A DNA stretch of 64,000 nucleotides from the NCBI RefSeq assembly GCF_035920345.1, contig NZ_CP109149.1, forward strand, positions 6,820,001 through 6,884,000, written 5' to 3'. Within the stretch, counting starts at the first letter, position 1. Each line of letters starts with the position of its first letter. Made by a program: the position numbers and the translations under genes. Below are positions 36,842-49,110 of this stretch, piece after piece. The notes beneath the pieces were generated by a model. The model saw only the letters and a program-made list of their open reading frames with translations. It was not told the origin of the DNA and searched no databases. The DNA is from Nocardia vinacea. Its GTDB lineage: Bacteria; Actinomycetota; Actinomycetes; Mycobacteriales; Mycobacteriaceae.

Positions 36842-36916
36842 AAGTGTTTCCTACCCCGGTTGCGGCGCGGTTGCGGGTAAGACACGCGGACAGGCTTATC
36901 CGCCTCCCGGACGCGA

Positions 36917-36957
36917 AACGGCGCCGCCGCTTCCGTTCGGAAGCAGACGGCGCCGTT
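36917..36957 (-). terminator. Terminator after the 36978-38015 mycolyltransferase
   Basis: A long interrupted stem, AACGGCGCCG with CGGCGCCGTT enclosing CGCTTCCG/CGGAAGC, starting 21 nt after the stop. Confidence 0.65.
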
Positions 36958-36977
36958 CGGCGTCTGGACCCTTTAGC

Positions 36978-38015
36978 TCACCAACCGCCGGTGGCGTCGA
37001 GGATGCCGTTGTGGGAGTTCCACAGCTCACCCTCCCAGTACTTCCACGAGTGGGTACCCGCGGCCGGGAAGTCGAACGTGGCCGGAATGCCGAGCGAGGC
37101 CAGCCGAGACTGGAACGCGCGGGTGTTCACCAGCGACAGCGCCTCCAGCGCCATACCGTTGGCGGTGTTGAAGTAGCCGACGGCCGAGTTCGGGTTGTCG
37201 TACTGGCCCGGCAGACCGCTGGCCGCCGAGATGTACATCGGCAGACCCTTGAGCTGCGGTGCGAACACGAACGGGTCCATCCGCAGCCACTGCGAGCTCC
37301 ACGGCGCAGCCATCGAGTCGACGTTGTAGCGGCCCGCGTCCAGCATCGCGATGCGGATCGCCTCACGCATGCCCGGCGCGGAGATGTTCAGGTAGCCGGA
37401 GTAGGACGCGGCGTACTTGAACTGGTCGCGGTGGTAGGCGGCCAGTGCCAGCGCGGCCGAGCCACCCATCGAGAGGCCGACAACCGCGTTGTTCGTGCGC
37501 GACACACCGTAGCCCTCGAGGAAGGCGGGGAGTTCCTTGGTCAGGAAGGTCTCCCACTTGTAGGTGGTCTTCTGCCCGTTGGTGTTGCTCGGGCTGTACC
37601 AGTCGGCATAGAAACTCGACTGGCCGCCGACCGGCATGATCAGCGAGATGTTGTCGTTGCCGAACTGCTGGAGGGCGTTCGTCTCGAACGACCACGCATT
37701 GCGGTCGTCACGTGCCCGCAAGCCGTCGAGCAGATACAGCGCCGCGTTACCGCCGCGCGCCGCCCACTGCACCTGGACCTTGATCGGACCCATCTGCGAC
37801 GGGACCATCAGATCCTCGAAGCCACCCGACGGCGTCCGCAGCGCGGGGCCGTGCATCGGCGCGGCCAAAGCAACGGTCGGGCCCGTCACGCCTGCGGCGA
37901 TCGGTAGCGCCAACGCCGCCGCACCGACAGCCAGAATTCGATTCCGCCAACCACGAGGGGTGCCTCGCCGTCCCGACTTGGTTCTCTTCGGCGCGGCCGC
38001 CCTGCCGAAACGCAT
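36978..38015 (-). CDS. Secreted mycolyltransferase (antigen 85 family)
   Basis: Transfers mycolate between trehalose esters and arabinogalactan outside the membrane. The product is 345 aa from ATG 38015. Signal sequence ILAVGAAALALPIAAGVTG, with cleavage likely after VALAA. Family motifs: MGPIKVQVQW, LYLLDGLRARDDRNAW, IMPVGGQSSFYADW, TYKWETFLTKELP, VGLSMGGSAALALAAYH (nucleophile Ser), NGMALEALSLVNTR (probable Glu) and AAGTHSWKYWEGEL (His). The closest in style to the classical fbp proteins in this cluster. A 10-bp hairpin sits in its 5' leader. Confidence 0.93.
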   Translation of the reverse strand: MRFGRAAAPKRTKSGRRGTPRGWRNRILAVGAAALALPIAAGVTGPTVALAAPMHGPALRTPSGGFEDLMVPSQMGPIKVQVQWAARGGNAALYLLDGLRARDDRNAWSFETNALQQFGNDNISLIMPVGGQSSFYADWYSPSNTNGQKTTYKWETFLTKELPAFLEGYGVSRTNNAVVGLSMGGSAALALAAYHRDQFKYAASYSGYLNISAPGMREAIRIAMLDAGRYNVDSMAAPWSSQWLRMDPFVFAPQLKGLPMYISAASGLPGQYDNPNSAVGYFNTANGMALEALSLVNTRAFQSRLASLGIPATFDFPAAGTHSWKYWEGELWNSHNGILDATGGW

Positions 38016-38345
38016 GAATCCTGCTCTCTTTCTGCTGTTGTGGTGTCGCCCGTAGCCCTTGCGGACCGGGCGACACCCGTGCTGCCAACGAGACGCGCGT
38101 CACATGCGAACCGGTACCCGACATTCCGGCACAAGAGACGGCGCTACAACGATCTGGTCACACTTGCGCTCGCTGGAGGTTATTCGACGTGCGAAGCCTT
38201 AGCAAGACCGGGGTATTCGAGTGGCCGAATTCCGCCCGTTCACAAGCTGTGATCGTGCGGAGACCTTATCGCGTTCGTGCGGAGATGTCGTGTCGGAACG
38301 GGAATTTCGAACAAAGATTAGGGGGTCACTAGGGAGTTCGAATCC
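38016..38345. other. 330-nt intergenic region upstream of the 36978-38015 mycolyltransferase
   Basis: It contains a leader hairpin at 38043-38076. The rest shows no gene and no repeat I could recognise; it should hold the promoter of the downstream mycolyltransferase. Confidence 0.5.
38043..38076 (-). promoter_or_regulatory. Hairpin in the 5' leader of a mycolyltransferase gene
   Basis: A perfect 10-bp stem (GTGTCGCCCG with CGGGCGACAC) 28 nt upstream of the ATG at 38015. It could be an RNA leader structure or an operator dyad. Confidence 0.45.
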
Positions 38346-38870
38346 TTACCCGGGCTGCCGGCTCAGATCCGGTAGCGTCTCGAGCACTTGGTCGGGCCAG
38401 TAGCGCCAGGCGTGCACACCGACCGCCGGGTAGCGGAAGACCGCGTTCGTCGGGCCGCGGGATCCGGCCGGACCAGCCGCAGCGCCTCGCGCCGAAATAT
38501 TTCAGGTAGCCCGGATACGAACCGGCATAGCGGAATTGGATTGCCCGCCGACCGGAATGACAACATTGATATTCCACTGCGGGAGCATCCGGGAGATCTC
38601 GGGATCGATCTCCCAGCCGCTCAGATCGTTGCAGGCGCGCGTTCCGTCGAGGCATCGACGAGGCGCCGGGTATTGCCGTCGTTCGCGCGGCAGATGCGAG
38701 ACTTGATCGGCCCCATACGGAATCGACCAGAAGTCGTCTCCGGCCGGATTAAGGCGCGGACCAGACCGGCAGCGGCAATTCCGAACTGCACCGCCAATGC
38801 GATGCCCACCCCGACCGCCGAGCCCCAGCCAGCCACCGGCAACTATTCCGCGCACTCCGCGAGACCGCAT
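38346..38870 (-). pseudogene. Decayed mycolyltransferase gene with an internal deletion
   Basis: Fragments of an antigen 85 paralogue can be read in changing frames on the minus strand. They start at an ATG at 38870 behind the same GAAAGGTCGA leader seen at the 40358 gene: MGPIKSRICRANDGNTRR, DLSGWEIDPEISRMLPQWNI, NVVIPVGGQS, then directly SGYLN-like material, and at the end VGVHAWRYWPDQVLETLPDL and a TAA at 38346. The block with the GLSMGG nucleophile is missing and at least two frameshifts are present, so it is non-functional. Closest to the 39255 and 40744 paralogues. Confidence 0.85.
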
Positions 38871-39254
38871 CGATTCGACCTTTCGCCCGTGCGAGCACCA
38901 TCGCTCGCCGCTGTCGTACATCAGGATCGACACTCGACACCAATGCTCCCCGCGCACCGAAGGTCTCGGCGTTGTCGCTCTTCAATAGGCAAGTGCTCGA
39001 ACCACGCCCGAACCGAAAGGCGCCGCGATGTCGGATCGTGATGAGGTCCGGGGAATTGCCGGCGCAAACTCTTACGACAAACCTTCGCCGGGCAGACGGC
39101 ACCGAAACTACCAAGCCAGCGATTATCCGGCGAACCGCCGGACGGATGCGTCGATGCGGACCAAAACAAAGCCGCCCGGTCCGTGCACCGGGCGGCTTGT
39201 GCACCGCAAAACATGCCCGCGCGGAGCGAGCGACCATTCGTGGCGGCCGATAGC
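38871..39254. other. 384-nt intergenic region between the pseudogene and the next mycolyltransferase
   Basis: It holds the terminator at 39169-39198 that serves the 39255 gene. No other feature was recognised. Confidence 0.5.
39169..39198 (-). terminator. Intrinsic terminator after the 39255-40358 mycolyltransferase
   Basis: A perfect 12-bp stem (AAGCCGCCCGGT with ACCGGGCGGCTT) around a 6-nt loop, followed on the minus strand by a T-rich run. Confidence 0.85.
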
Positions 39255-40358
39255 TCAGCCGATATTGGCGGACATGTCCGGAATCATCCGATAGGCCTCG
39301 TCCTGCCAGTTGGTCCACGCATGCAGACCGGCGGGCGGAAACGAATACACCACGTTCTGCGCCCCCAACGACATCATGCGGACCTGAAATGCCCTGGTGT
39401 TCGCCAAGGCGAGCGCCTCGAGCGGCGCACCCCTGATGACCCGGTCCGCGGCCACCGGAAACGGGATGTTCACATCGTCGGACATCGGCAGCCCACTACC
39501 GGCGGCGACCCACACCCGGGTGCCGTTCCCGATCAAGCGCGGTGCGAAGACGAACGGATCCATCCGCAGCCACTGCGGGCCCCACGGCGGCGCCATCGAG
39601 TCCACGTTGTAGCCGCCCGCGTCGACCATCGCCGTCCGAATCGCCTCCCGCATGCCCGGCGCCGAAATATTGAGGTAGCCCGAGAACGAACCGGCGAAGC
39701 TGAACTGGTCCGGGTGATAGGCCGCCAGCGTCAGGGCGGCACTGCCACCCATCGACAACCCGAACACACCATTGCGATTCGGATTGAAGCCCAAGCGATC
39801 CCGCAGTGCCGGTCGCAATTGCTGGGTCAGGAACGTTTCCCAGTCGTAGCGATAGCTCTTCCCGGGTCCTGCCATAAAGGCTTCCGTCACACCGGATCCG
39901 GTGGACGAACCCATCGAACCCGGCGTGACGCCGAAGAAGTTACTCGGCGCATTCCAGTCCGCGTAGAAGCTCGACATGCCGCCGACCGGCAAGACCACGT
40001 TGATATTCCAGCTCGCGAGAATCTCGGGGACGTTGGTCTCGATCTCCCAGCCATTGAGTGATTCCGGCGCACGTTGGCCGTCGAGCACATAGACGACACG
40101 GTTGGTATTGCCGTCCGCCGCGCGCAGTACCCGGCTCTTGATCGGACCCATCACCGGGGAATCGACCCAGAAGTCGAAGGCCGCCGGGTTGAAGCCCGCC
40201 GATGCGGTGGCGCCACTGCCCGCGATGGAGACCCCGAGCGGCAACAGCATTGCCGTCGCCACACCGAGCACCCATTTCTTCGTCCAGGAACCCCTGGCCG
40301 CTCCGGCCGAGGAACTGGCCGAGCTTCCGGGCCTACGTTGCCAGCGCACACTTCGCAT
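39255..40358 (-). CDS. Secreted mycolyltransferase paralogue
   Basis: The product is 367 aa. ATG 40358 is preferred to the longer frame because GAAAGG lies 10 nt upstream. Signal segment WVLGVATAMLLPLGVSIAG. Ag85 motifs: MGPIKSRVLRAADGNTNRVV, VYVLDGQRAPESLNGWE, VVLPVGGMSSFYADWN, YDWETFLTQQLRP, VFGLSMGGSAALTLAAYH (Ser), PLEALALANTR (Glu) and AGLHAWTNWQDEAYR (His). A Gly/Ser insertion (VTPGSMGSSTGSG) follows the SSFYADW motif, shared with the 40744 paralogue. Followed by its own terminator, so probably monocistronic. Confidence 0.92.
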   Translation of the reverse strand: MRSVRWQRRPGSSASSSAGAARGSWTKKWVLGVATAMLLPLGVSIAGSGATASAGFNPAAFDFWVDSPVMGPIKSRVLRAADGNTNRVVYVLDGQRAPESLNGWEIETNVPEILASWNINVVLPVGGMSSFYADWNAPSNFFGVTPGSMGSSTGSGVTEAFMAGPGKSYRYDWETFLTQQLRPALRDRLGFNPNRNGVFGLSMGGSAALTLAAYHPDQFSFAGSFSGYLNISAPGMREAIRTAMVDAGGYNVDSMAPPWGPQWLRMDPFVFAPRLIGNGTRVWVAAGSGLPMSDDVNIPFPVAADRVIRGAPLEALALANTRAFQVRMMSLGAQNVVYSFPPAGLHAWTNWQDEAYRMIPDMSANIG

Positions 40359-40743
40359 TCGACTCGACCTTTCGTCCGGACGGCCAGTCAGCAAATTTCA
40401 GGCAATTTCGACTGACCCCCTCATCGGGCATAAAGACGGTTAACCCTGTCCAAAACGGACATTCCACCTGCATGCATGGTGGTTCGTACATCAATCACCA
40501 GCGAATGCTTCTATGTTGCTGGAAAGTGATTCACCCCACAACTACCGAAGGCATCCAGCAGCTGATTCGTTGTCAACGGGGGTTTCGGACGGATGCGAGC
40601 AAACAAAAAAAACCGCCTGGCGTGCGAACACACCAGGCGGTCAATGCACCGCATTACCAGCCCCACTCGGAGCGAGTCTTACGAGCGACCGTTCGCGGCC
40701 CGTCTCGCGTCCGCGCCGAAGGCGCGGCAATCAAACACAGCTA
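40359..40743. other. 385-nt intergenic region between two mycolyltransferase genes
   Basis: It holds the terminator of the 40744 gene (40604-40641) and the expected promoter of the 39255-40358 gene. Nothing else was recognised. Confidence 0.5.
40604..40641 (-). terminator. Intrinsic terminator after the 40744-41835 mycolyltransferase
   Basis: A 9-bp stem (ACCGCCTGG with CCAGGCGGT) with an eight-base A tract on the plus strand, which is a U-tract in the minus-strand RNA. Confidence 0.85.
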
Positions 40744-41835
40744 TTACCCGATATTGGCGGAGAGATCCGGGATCATGCGGTAGACCTCGGACTCCCAGTT
40801 GTGCCAGTTGTGGATGCCGACGGACGGGAAGCTGTAGGTGACATTCTGCGCACCCAGCGTCGCCATCCGGACCTGGAAGGCCCGGGTGTTGACCAGTGCG
40901 AGCGCCTCCAGCGGCGTGCCCTGGATGACATCGATCGGCGAGCTCGCGTCGGACGCACCGGGCAGTGCGCTGCCGGCGGCCACCCAGAGCCTGGTGTTGT
41001 TCCGGATCAGCTGCGGCGCGAAGACGAACGGATCCATGCGCAGCCACTGCGGGCCCCACGGCGGCGCCATCGCGTCGATGTTGTAGCCGCCCGCGCTGAT
41101 CATCGCGACGCGCAGCGCCTCGCGCATACCCGGCGCGGAGATGTTCAGGTAGCCGGAGTACGAACCGGCATAGACGAACTGGTCCGGGTGGTAGGCCGAG
41201 AGCGTCAGCGCGGCGCTGCCGCCCATGGACAGGCCGAAGACACCGTTGCGGGTCGGGCTGAAGCCAAGGCGATCACGCAGGGCATTGCGCAGATCGCTGG
41301 TCAGGAAGGTCTCCCACTTGTAGGTGTTCGACTTGCCGAGGGTCTCGTTCCAACCCGAGGAGCCGGTCATCGCGGACCCGGAGGACGAACCGTTGGCCGA
41401 ACCCGACGAACCGGTGCTCAGGCCGAGGAAGTTACCCGGCGCGTTCCAGTCCGCGTAGAAGCTGGACGGGCCGCCGACCGGCATGACCACATTGATATTC
41501 CACTTGGTCAGCTCACGGGCGACCTCGGTCTCGATCTCCCAGCCGCTCAGGTCACCGCGGGCCCGCATACCGTCCAGCGCATAGACCACGCGGCCGGTAT
41601 TGCCGTCCGCGGCGCGGAAGATCCGCGACTTGATCGGCCCCATGCTGGAGTCGACCCAGAAATCGAAACCGTCCGGGTTGAATGCAGCCGACGCGGAACC
41701 CGCCGGACCTGCTACTGACACCCCGAGCGGCAGCAAGATAGCCAGCGACATCAGCACCGACCGCTTGAGCCACGAACCGGCTCTACGGGTTTTCAGACGT
41801 CCATTGTGCGTCCTTCGCCCGATCACGCCTCGCAT
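40744..41835 (-). CDS. Secreted mycolyltransferase paralogue
   Basis: The product is 363 aa from ATG 41835. Signal segment SVLMSLAILLPLGVSVAG. Motifs: MGPIKSRIFRAADGNTGRVV, YALDGMRARGDLSGWE, VVMPVGGPSSFYADWN, TYKWETFLTSDLRNA, VFGLSMGGSAALTLSAYH (Ser), PLEALALVNTR (Glu) and SVGIHNWHNWESEVYR (His). It carries a larger Ser/Gly insertion (STGSSGSANGSSSGSAM) after the SSFYADW motif. Its end (YRMIPDLSANIG) nearly matches that of the 39255 gene (YRMIPDMSANIG), so the two arose by duplication. Confidence 0.92.
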   Translation of the reverse strand: MRGVIGRRTHNGRLKTRRAGSWLKRSVLMSLAILLPLGVSVAGPAGSASAAFNPDGFDFWVDSSMGPIKSRIFRAADGNTGRVVYALDGMRARGDLSGWEIETEVARELTKWNINVVMPVGGPSSFYADWNAPGNFLGLSTGSSGSANGSSSGSAMTGSSGWNETLGKSNTYKWETFLTSDLRNALRDRLGFSPTRNGVFGLSMGGSAALTLSAYHPDQFVYAGSYSGYLNISAPGMREALRVAMISAGGYNIDAMAPPWGPQWLRMDPFVFAPQLIRNNTRLWVAAGSALPGASDASSPIDVIQGTPLEALALVNTRAFQVRMATLGAQNVTYSFPSVGIHNWHNWESEVYRMIPDLSANIG

Positions 41836-42027
41836 CTGGTTTACGGCCTTTCGTTATGCGGTCGTACTTCGACCGCGTCTCTACGTTGACCACTGGATGG
41901 GCCCATGTCGAATCGGACGCCCCGACGGGCGTTCCCACGTACCATATCGCTTCATCGATGCGGTGACGTTATCAAAAAGAGATAAAGCGATATGCGCCAC
42001 GTTTATTTGCCCTGGTCAGTGAAAGAA

Positions 42028-42055
42028 CTGAGCCCACGGAGATCCATGGGCCCAG
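42028..42055 (-). terminator. Hairpin after aftB
   Basis: The arms CTGAGCCCA and TGGGCCCAG pair with one mismatch, 19 nt past the aftB stop on the minus strand. It ends the glf-to-aftB operon. Confidence 0.55.
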
Positions 42056-42073
42056 TGTGACAGGAGTTGCGTC

Positions 42074-44029
42074 TCACCTTTGCGGTTGAGGATATGGATC
42101 CACCAGCCCGCACCGCTCGATCTCGTACTTCGGCACGCGATCGATCCGATATTTCGCGAAGTGCAGTGCGTGGATCAGGTTGTGCTTGAAGCGAGCCCAG
42201 GTGAGCGGATCACGGTAAGAGATATTCAGTGCCACGGTGTCCGGGCAGCTCATGGCGGTACGCGCCTGGGTGACCCACTTCTCGTCCATGTACCAGGGCA
42301 TCCACGGATGCCGGTCGACCATGCCGGTATCCACCACGACCCAGTCCGGATACAGGCTCTTGTCGTGGCCGATCCGGCCGTCGGTGAGCCGGTCGGTGTG
42401 CGCGGCCAGCGGATAGGCCAGGCCCATCTGGTCGATGACGCGCACGTCCAGCGGGACGTTCATGCTGGTCATGCCGAGATTGAGGAAGTAGACGGTATGC
42501 CCGGCGCCGCCGTCGGGAATCGGCTGCGGCGGGGGCGCGATGTACCAGAACATGAACGACGGCGAGTTCAGCAGCAGGCCGCCGTCGGGGGTTTCGGCGA
42601 TGTTGTTCACCATGGCCCGCACGCGTGGGTAGTCCATGTAGTCCTCGGCCAGGATCGGATGGTCGTGTCCGGTATTGAGGACGTAGTAGACGCGCTCGTC
42701 GACGATGCCAGAGGCACTGATCTTGGTGCCGGACTTGATGGCCGTGGTATTAGCCGCGAACAGCGCCCAACCCGCGGTGCCGAGCAGCGCGAGCGTGATC
42801 ACCGCGAAGGACCAATCCTTCGCGGTCACCGCGCGCAGACCGCCCTCGGGCAGCCGAATCGGCACCACGGCGACCGGCAGCAGCAGGCAGAACAGCTGCG
42901 GCAGCAGCATCCTGCCGTGCATGAAGTCACCCCCGACGCGCAGGGCGTAGATCGTAAGAACGAATCCGCTGCCCAACATGAGCGCGACCACCGCGCTCGG
43001 CGAGTGCAGCCATTCGCGGACCCGGCGCACCGTCCAGCCGCGCTCGTCGGTCGCCTTGTCGGCACGCGCCGAGCGGCCCGCGACCACGCCGAGCACCAGC
43101 AGTACCAGCAGCGGTAACCACAGGTAGTACGGACCGACCAGATCCCAGAGGTATTTGAAGCCCTGTCCCCACTTGGCGCCGCCCGCGTCCTTGGCGACCG
43201 CGGTATTCGGATAGGGCAGGCCGTAGTAGCCCATCCGCCAGACCTGGTAGCACATCGGCACCAGTCCGGCGGCGGCAACGATCAAGCCGCGCAACACGAT
43301 CGGATGCAGCCGGGACTGCGGCATCGGGGCCAGGAAGATCATCAGCAGCGACAGCGCGCCGACCAGCGTCATCTCCGGACGGATCAGCGGTGCGAGTCCG
43401 GCGAGAAACACCAGCCCGAACAGCGCGGGCAGCTTCACCCGCTCGGTCTGAGTCCAGCGCAACAGTTGCCACCACAGCAGACCCAGCCAGCAGATGACCA
43501 GACCGCTCTCCAGACCGGAGGTGGCGTAGTCACGAGCGGGCGGCAGAGCGATGTAGACGAATACGCCCGCCGGCAGCAGTAGCGCCGATTTGGTGCCGCC
43601 CCACAGCCGCGCGGCGCCGAGCATGGCGAAGACGATCGCCAGCATCGACACCGTCAGCGCGACGCCGAGTACGACGTACTCCAGCCTGGCCCTGGTGAGC
43701 CAACTGAAGAACCACACCAGATAGGTCCATGCGGTACTGGTGTTGGTCTCGACGCGCTCGCCCTCGTTGAAGACCGGCCCGTTGCCCGCCAACAGATTCC
43801 GCACCGTGCGCAGCACGATGAGGCCGTCGTCGGCGATCCAGCGTCGCTGCCAGGCGCCGACCGAGAATAGTGCGACGCTGAGCGCGATCCCACCGACGAA
43901 GGTTGCTCGGGATAGCGTGGCGAACCGCAAGGCCGAACGAGCCGGCCCTTCGGCCGGCTCCTCCGTCACTTGTTCTGTTCGCTCCACTCCCTCTACCAGC
44001 AGTTCGTCAGGTGAGATAGACAGCGACAC
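42074..44029 (-). CDS. aftB: Terminal beta-(1->2) arabinofuranosyltransferase AftB
   Basis: A GT-C (GT89) membrane enzyme adding the terminal beta-1,2 arabinose residues to which mycolates are attached. The product is 651 aa from GTG 44029 (GGAG upstream), overlapping ubiA by 23 nt. After the first TM comes the catalytic-loop acidic pair QRRWIADDGLIVLRTVRN. About ten TMs follow, with ARDYATSGLESGLVICW, ALRVGGDFMHGRMLLPQ and a soluble C-terminal domain (HDKSLYPDWVVVDTGMVDRH). Matches Rv3805 in order and layout; last gene of the operon. Confidence 0.95.
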   Translation of the reverse strand: MSLSISPDELLVEGVERTEQVTEEPAEGPARSALRFATLSRATFVGGIALSVALFSVGAWQRRWIADDGLIVLRTVRNLLAGNGPVFNEGERVETNTSTAWTYLVWFFSWLTRARLEYVVLGVALTVSMLAIVFAMLGAARLWGGTKSALLLPAGVFVYIALPPARDYATSGLESGLVICWLGLLWWQLLRWTQTERVKLPALFGLVFLAGLAPLIRPEMTLVGALSLLMIFLAPMPQSRLHPIVLRGLIVAAAGLVPMCYQVWRMGYYGLPYPNTAVAKDAGGAKWGQGFKYLWDLVGPYYLWLPLLVLLVLGVVAGRSARADKATDERGWTVRRVREWLHSPSAVVALMLGSGFVLTIYALRVGGDFMHGRMLLPQLFCLLLPVAVVPIRLPEGGLRAVTAKDWSFAVITLALLGTAGWALFAANTTAIKSGTKISASGIVDERVYYVLNTGHDHPILAEDYMDYPRVRAMVNNIAETPDGGLLLNSPSFMFWYIAPPPQPIPDGGAGHTVYFLNLGMTSMNVPLDVRVIDQMGLAYPLAAHTDRLTDGRIGHDKSLYPDWVVVDTGMVDRHPWMPWYMDEKWVTQARTAMSCPDTVALNISYRDPLTWARFKHNLIHALHFAKYRIDRVPKYEIERCGLVDPYPQPQR

Positions 44030-44939
44030 CTACCGCTCCGATCCAGGCGATTGCGAGGAACTGGAGGATGCGATCCCCCAGCGCGATCTCTTCGGGTTCA
44101 CCGGCCTCGCCACCATCGACGTCGACCGCGTAACGCAGGATTGCGATCGTAAACGGAATCATCGAGATTGCGAACCAGTTGGTGTGCTTGAGGCTGTCCT
44201 GTTGGAACGCCCACAGACCGTAGAACACCACCACCGCGGTCGCGGCGAGAGTCCAGATGAAGCGCAGATATGTCGGTGTGTAGTACTCCAGCGACTTGCG
44301 GATCTTGGCGCCGGTGCTCAGCGCGATCTGGAGTTCCGCATAGCGCTTACCCGCGGCCATGAACAGCGAGCCGAACGCCATGATCAGCAGGAACCATTGC
44401 GACAGGTCGATATTCGCGGCCGCACCACCGGCGACCGCGCGCAGCAGGAAGCCGGAGGACACGATGCAGATGTCCAGCACCGCCTGGTGCTTGAGGCCGA
44501 AGCAGTAGGCCAGCTGGATGCCGATGTAGACGGTCATCACCACGGCCAGATGCCAGGAGGCCAGGAACGATCCGGCGATCGAGCCGAGCAGCAGCACCAC
44601 TGAGAGCAGGTAGGCCAGATTCACCGGGACCACGCCCGCGGCGATCGGGCGGTATCGCTTGGTCGGGTGCGCCCGGTCGGCTTCCACGTCGAGCGCGTCG
44701 TTGACCAGGTAGATGCCCGAGGCCGCCATGCAGAAGACCACGAAGGCGAGCCCGACGTGTCCGAGCACGGCCAGGTCGGTGGCCGTATCGGGACCGGCTG
44801 CCAGCGGTGCGGCGAGCACCAGCACGTTCTTGACCCACTGACGCGGGCGGACCGCCTTGAACAGCCCGCCCGCCAGTGTCTTGGGCGGGCCCTTGACTAC
44901 TGCTTCGGCTAGGTCCGTACTGGTCGGCTCTTCACTCAT
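44007..44939 (-). CDS. ubiA: Decaprenyl-phosphate phosphoribosyltransferase (UbiA)
   Basis: Transfers phosphoribose from PRPP to decaprenyl phosphate, the first committed step of DPA synthesis. The product is 310 aa from ATG 44939 (MSEEPTSTD, aligned with the mycobacterial MSED start); GTG 44969 inside the PAP2 gene is an alternative. UbiA-fold with about nine TMs. Conserved features are FKAVRPRQWVKNVLVLAAP, the Asp-rich YLVNDALDVEADRAHPTKRY, AYCFGLKHQAVLDI and AILRYAVDVDGGEAGEPEEI. Start is 1 nt after the PAP2 stop. Confidence 0.96.
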   Translation of the reverse strand: MSEEPTSTDLAEAVVKGPPKTLAGGLFKAVRPRQWVKNVLVLAAPLAAGPDTATDLAVLGHVGLAFVVFCMAASGIYLVNDALDVEADRAHPTKRYRPIAAGVVPVNLAYLLSVVLLLGSIAGSFLASWHLAVVMTVYIGIQLAYCFGLKHQAVLDICIVSSGFLLRAVAGGAAANIDLSQWFLLIMAFGSLFMAAGKRYAELQIALSTGAKIRKSLEYYTPTYLRFIWTLAATAVVVFYGLWAFQQDSLKHTNWFAISMIPFTIAILRYAVDVDGGEAGEPEEIALGDRILQFLAIAWIGAVGVAVYLT

Positions 44940-44940
44940 G

Positions 44941-45566
44941 TCAACCAAGGTCTTTTCTTGTGCGGTCACTATCGAGTCTCTTTTCGGCGGCAAGCACAAC
45001 AGCGGCGGACGCGGCGCCGAGCGCGGAACCGGCGAGCACGTCGGAGGGATAGTGCACCCCGAGCACAACCCGGGAGAGCAACATCGGTGGGACGAGCACC
45101 GCAGGCAAGGGTAGCCCGGTCAGTCTGCCGAGCAACACCGCCGCTGCCGTGGTCGAGGTCGCATGTGAGGACGGGAAGCTCAGCTTGCTCGGCGTCGAGA
45201 CGTTGACCTGCACCGATGGATCATTCGGGCGCGGACGCCGGACGATGCGCTTGATGACGATCGATGCCGCGTGCGCGCCGACCGCGCCGACCGCGACCCC
45301 GGCCCACTGCCGGCGCCGCGGTTTGTCGACGAGCCAGCCCGCGGCCGCAATGCCGATCCAGCCGAGCGCGTGCTCACCGAAATGCGACATACCGCGCGCG
45401 GCCTTGATCACCTCGGGCTTGGTGCCGATGGTCGCCTGGACCGCGTTGATGATCTTGACCTCGGGCGGCTGCGGCGCCGACGGCACCGCTGACACCGGGC
45501 CGCCGTGACCATTCGCACTCGAGTGCACCGCGGTGTTGTCATCCGCGGCGGTGGCTTCCAGACTCA

Positions 45567-45567
<1 letters not shown>
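44941..45567 (-). CDS. PAP2-family phosphatase, Rv3807-like
   Basis: Probably removes the 5-phosphate from decaprenyl-phosphoryl-5-phosphoribose, between UbiA and DprE1. The product is 208 aa; GTG 45567 shares one base with the glfT2 stop. All three lipid-phosphatase motifs are present: K-x6-RP in IKRIVRRPRPND, PSSH in LSFPSSHATSTTAA and SRVVLGVHYPSD. Three to five hydrophobic segments. Located exactly as Rv3807c between glfT2 and ubiA. The reaction is inferred from pathway position. Confidence 0.9.
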
Positions 45568-48787
<3,220 letters not shown>

Positions 48788-48934
48788 TCACCGACGGATG
48801 CCATCGGGATTTCTCCTGGTGTTTGCCGAAACGACTACGCCGCGGCAACGCGGCGGCTATTACATATTCACGCAAACTGATCATCTGTCCAGTTTCGTGG
48901 ACTCGCGTTGGTTCGGCGACTGCACCAACGCTGA

Positions 48935-49110
48935 CCCTTTCGAGCGACCTGCAAGCAGTCGCTAACGGCCCCTTTCGAGCGACCTGCAAGCAGTCGCTAA
49001 CGGCCCCTTTCGAGCGACCTGCAAGCAGTCGCCAGCGGCCCTTTTCGAGCAACCTGCAAGCAGTCGCTAACGGCCCCTTTCGAGCAACCTGCAAGCAGTC
49101 GCCAGCGGCC
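48935..49110. repeat. Five-unit array of a 35-bp palindromic repeat
   Basis: Direct units with exact 35-nt period (TTTCGAG at 48938, 48973, 49008, 49043 and 49078). Each contains GCGACCTGCAAGCAGTCGC or its GCAACC variant, which can fold as a short hairpin. There are no spacers, so it is not CRISPR. The same family occurs at 29936-30002. The array abuts a gene remnant and lies upstream of glf. Confidence 0.85.

Noticed and set aside
48935..49110. CRISPR array
   Set aside because: Units are directly adjacent with a 35-nt period and no unique spacers; no cas gene is nearby.
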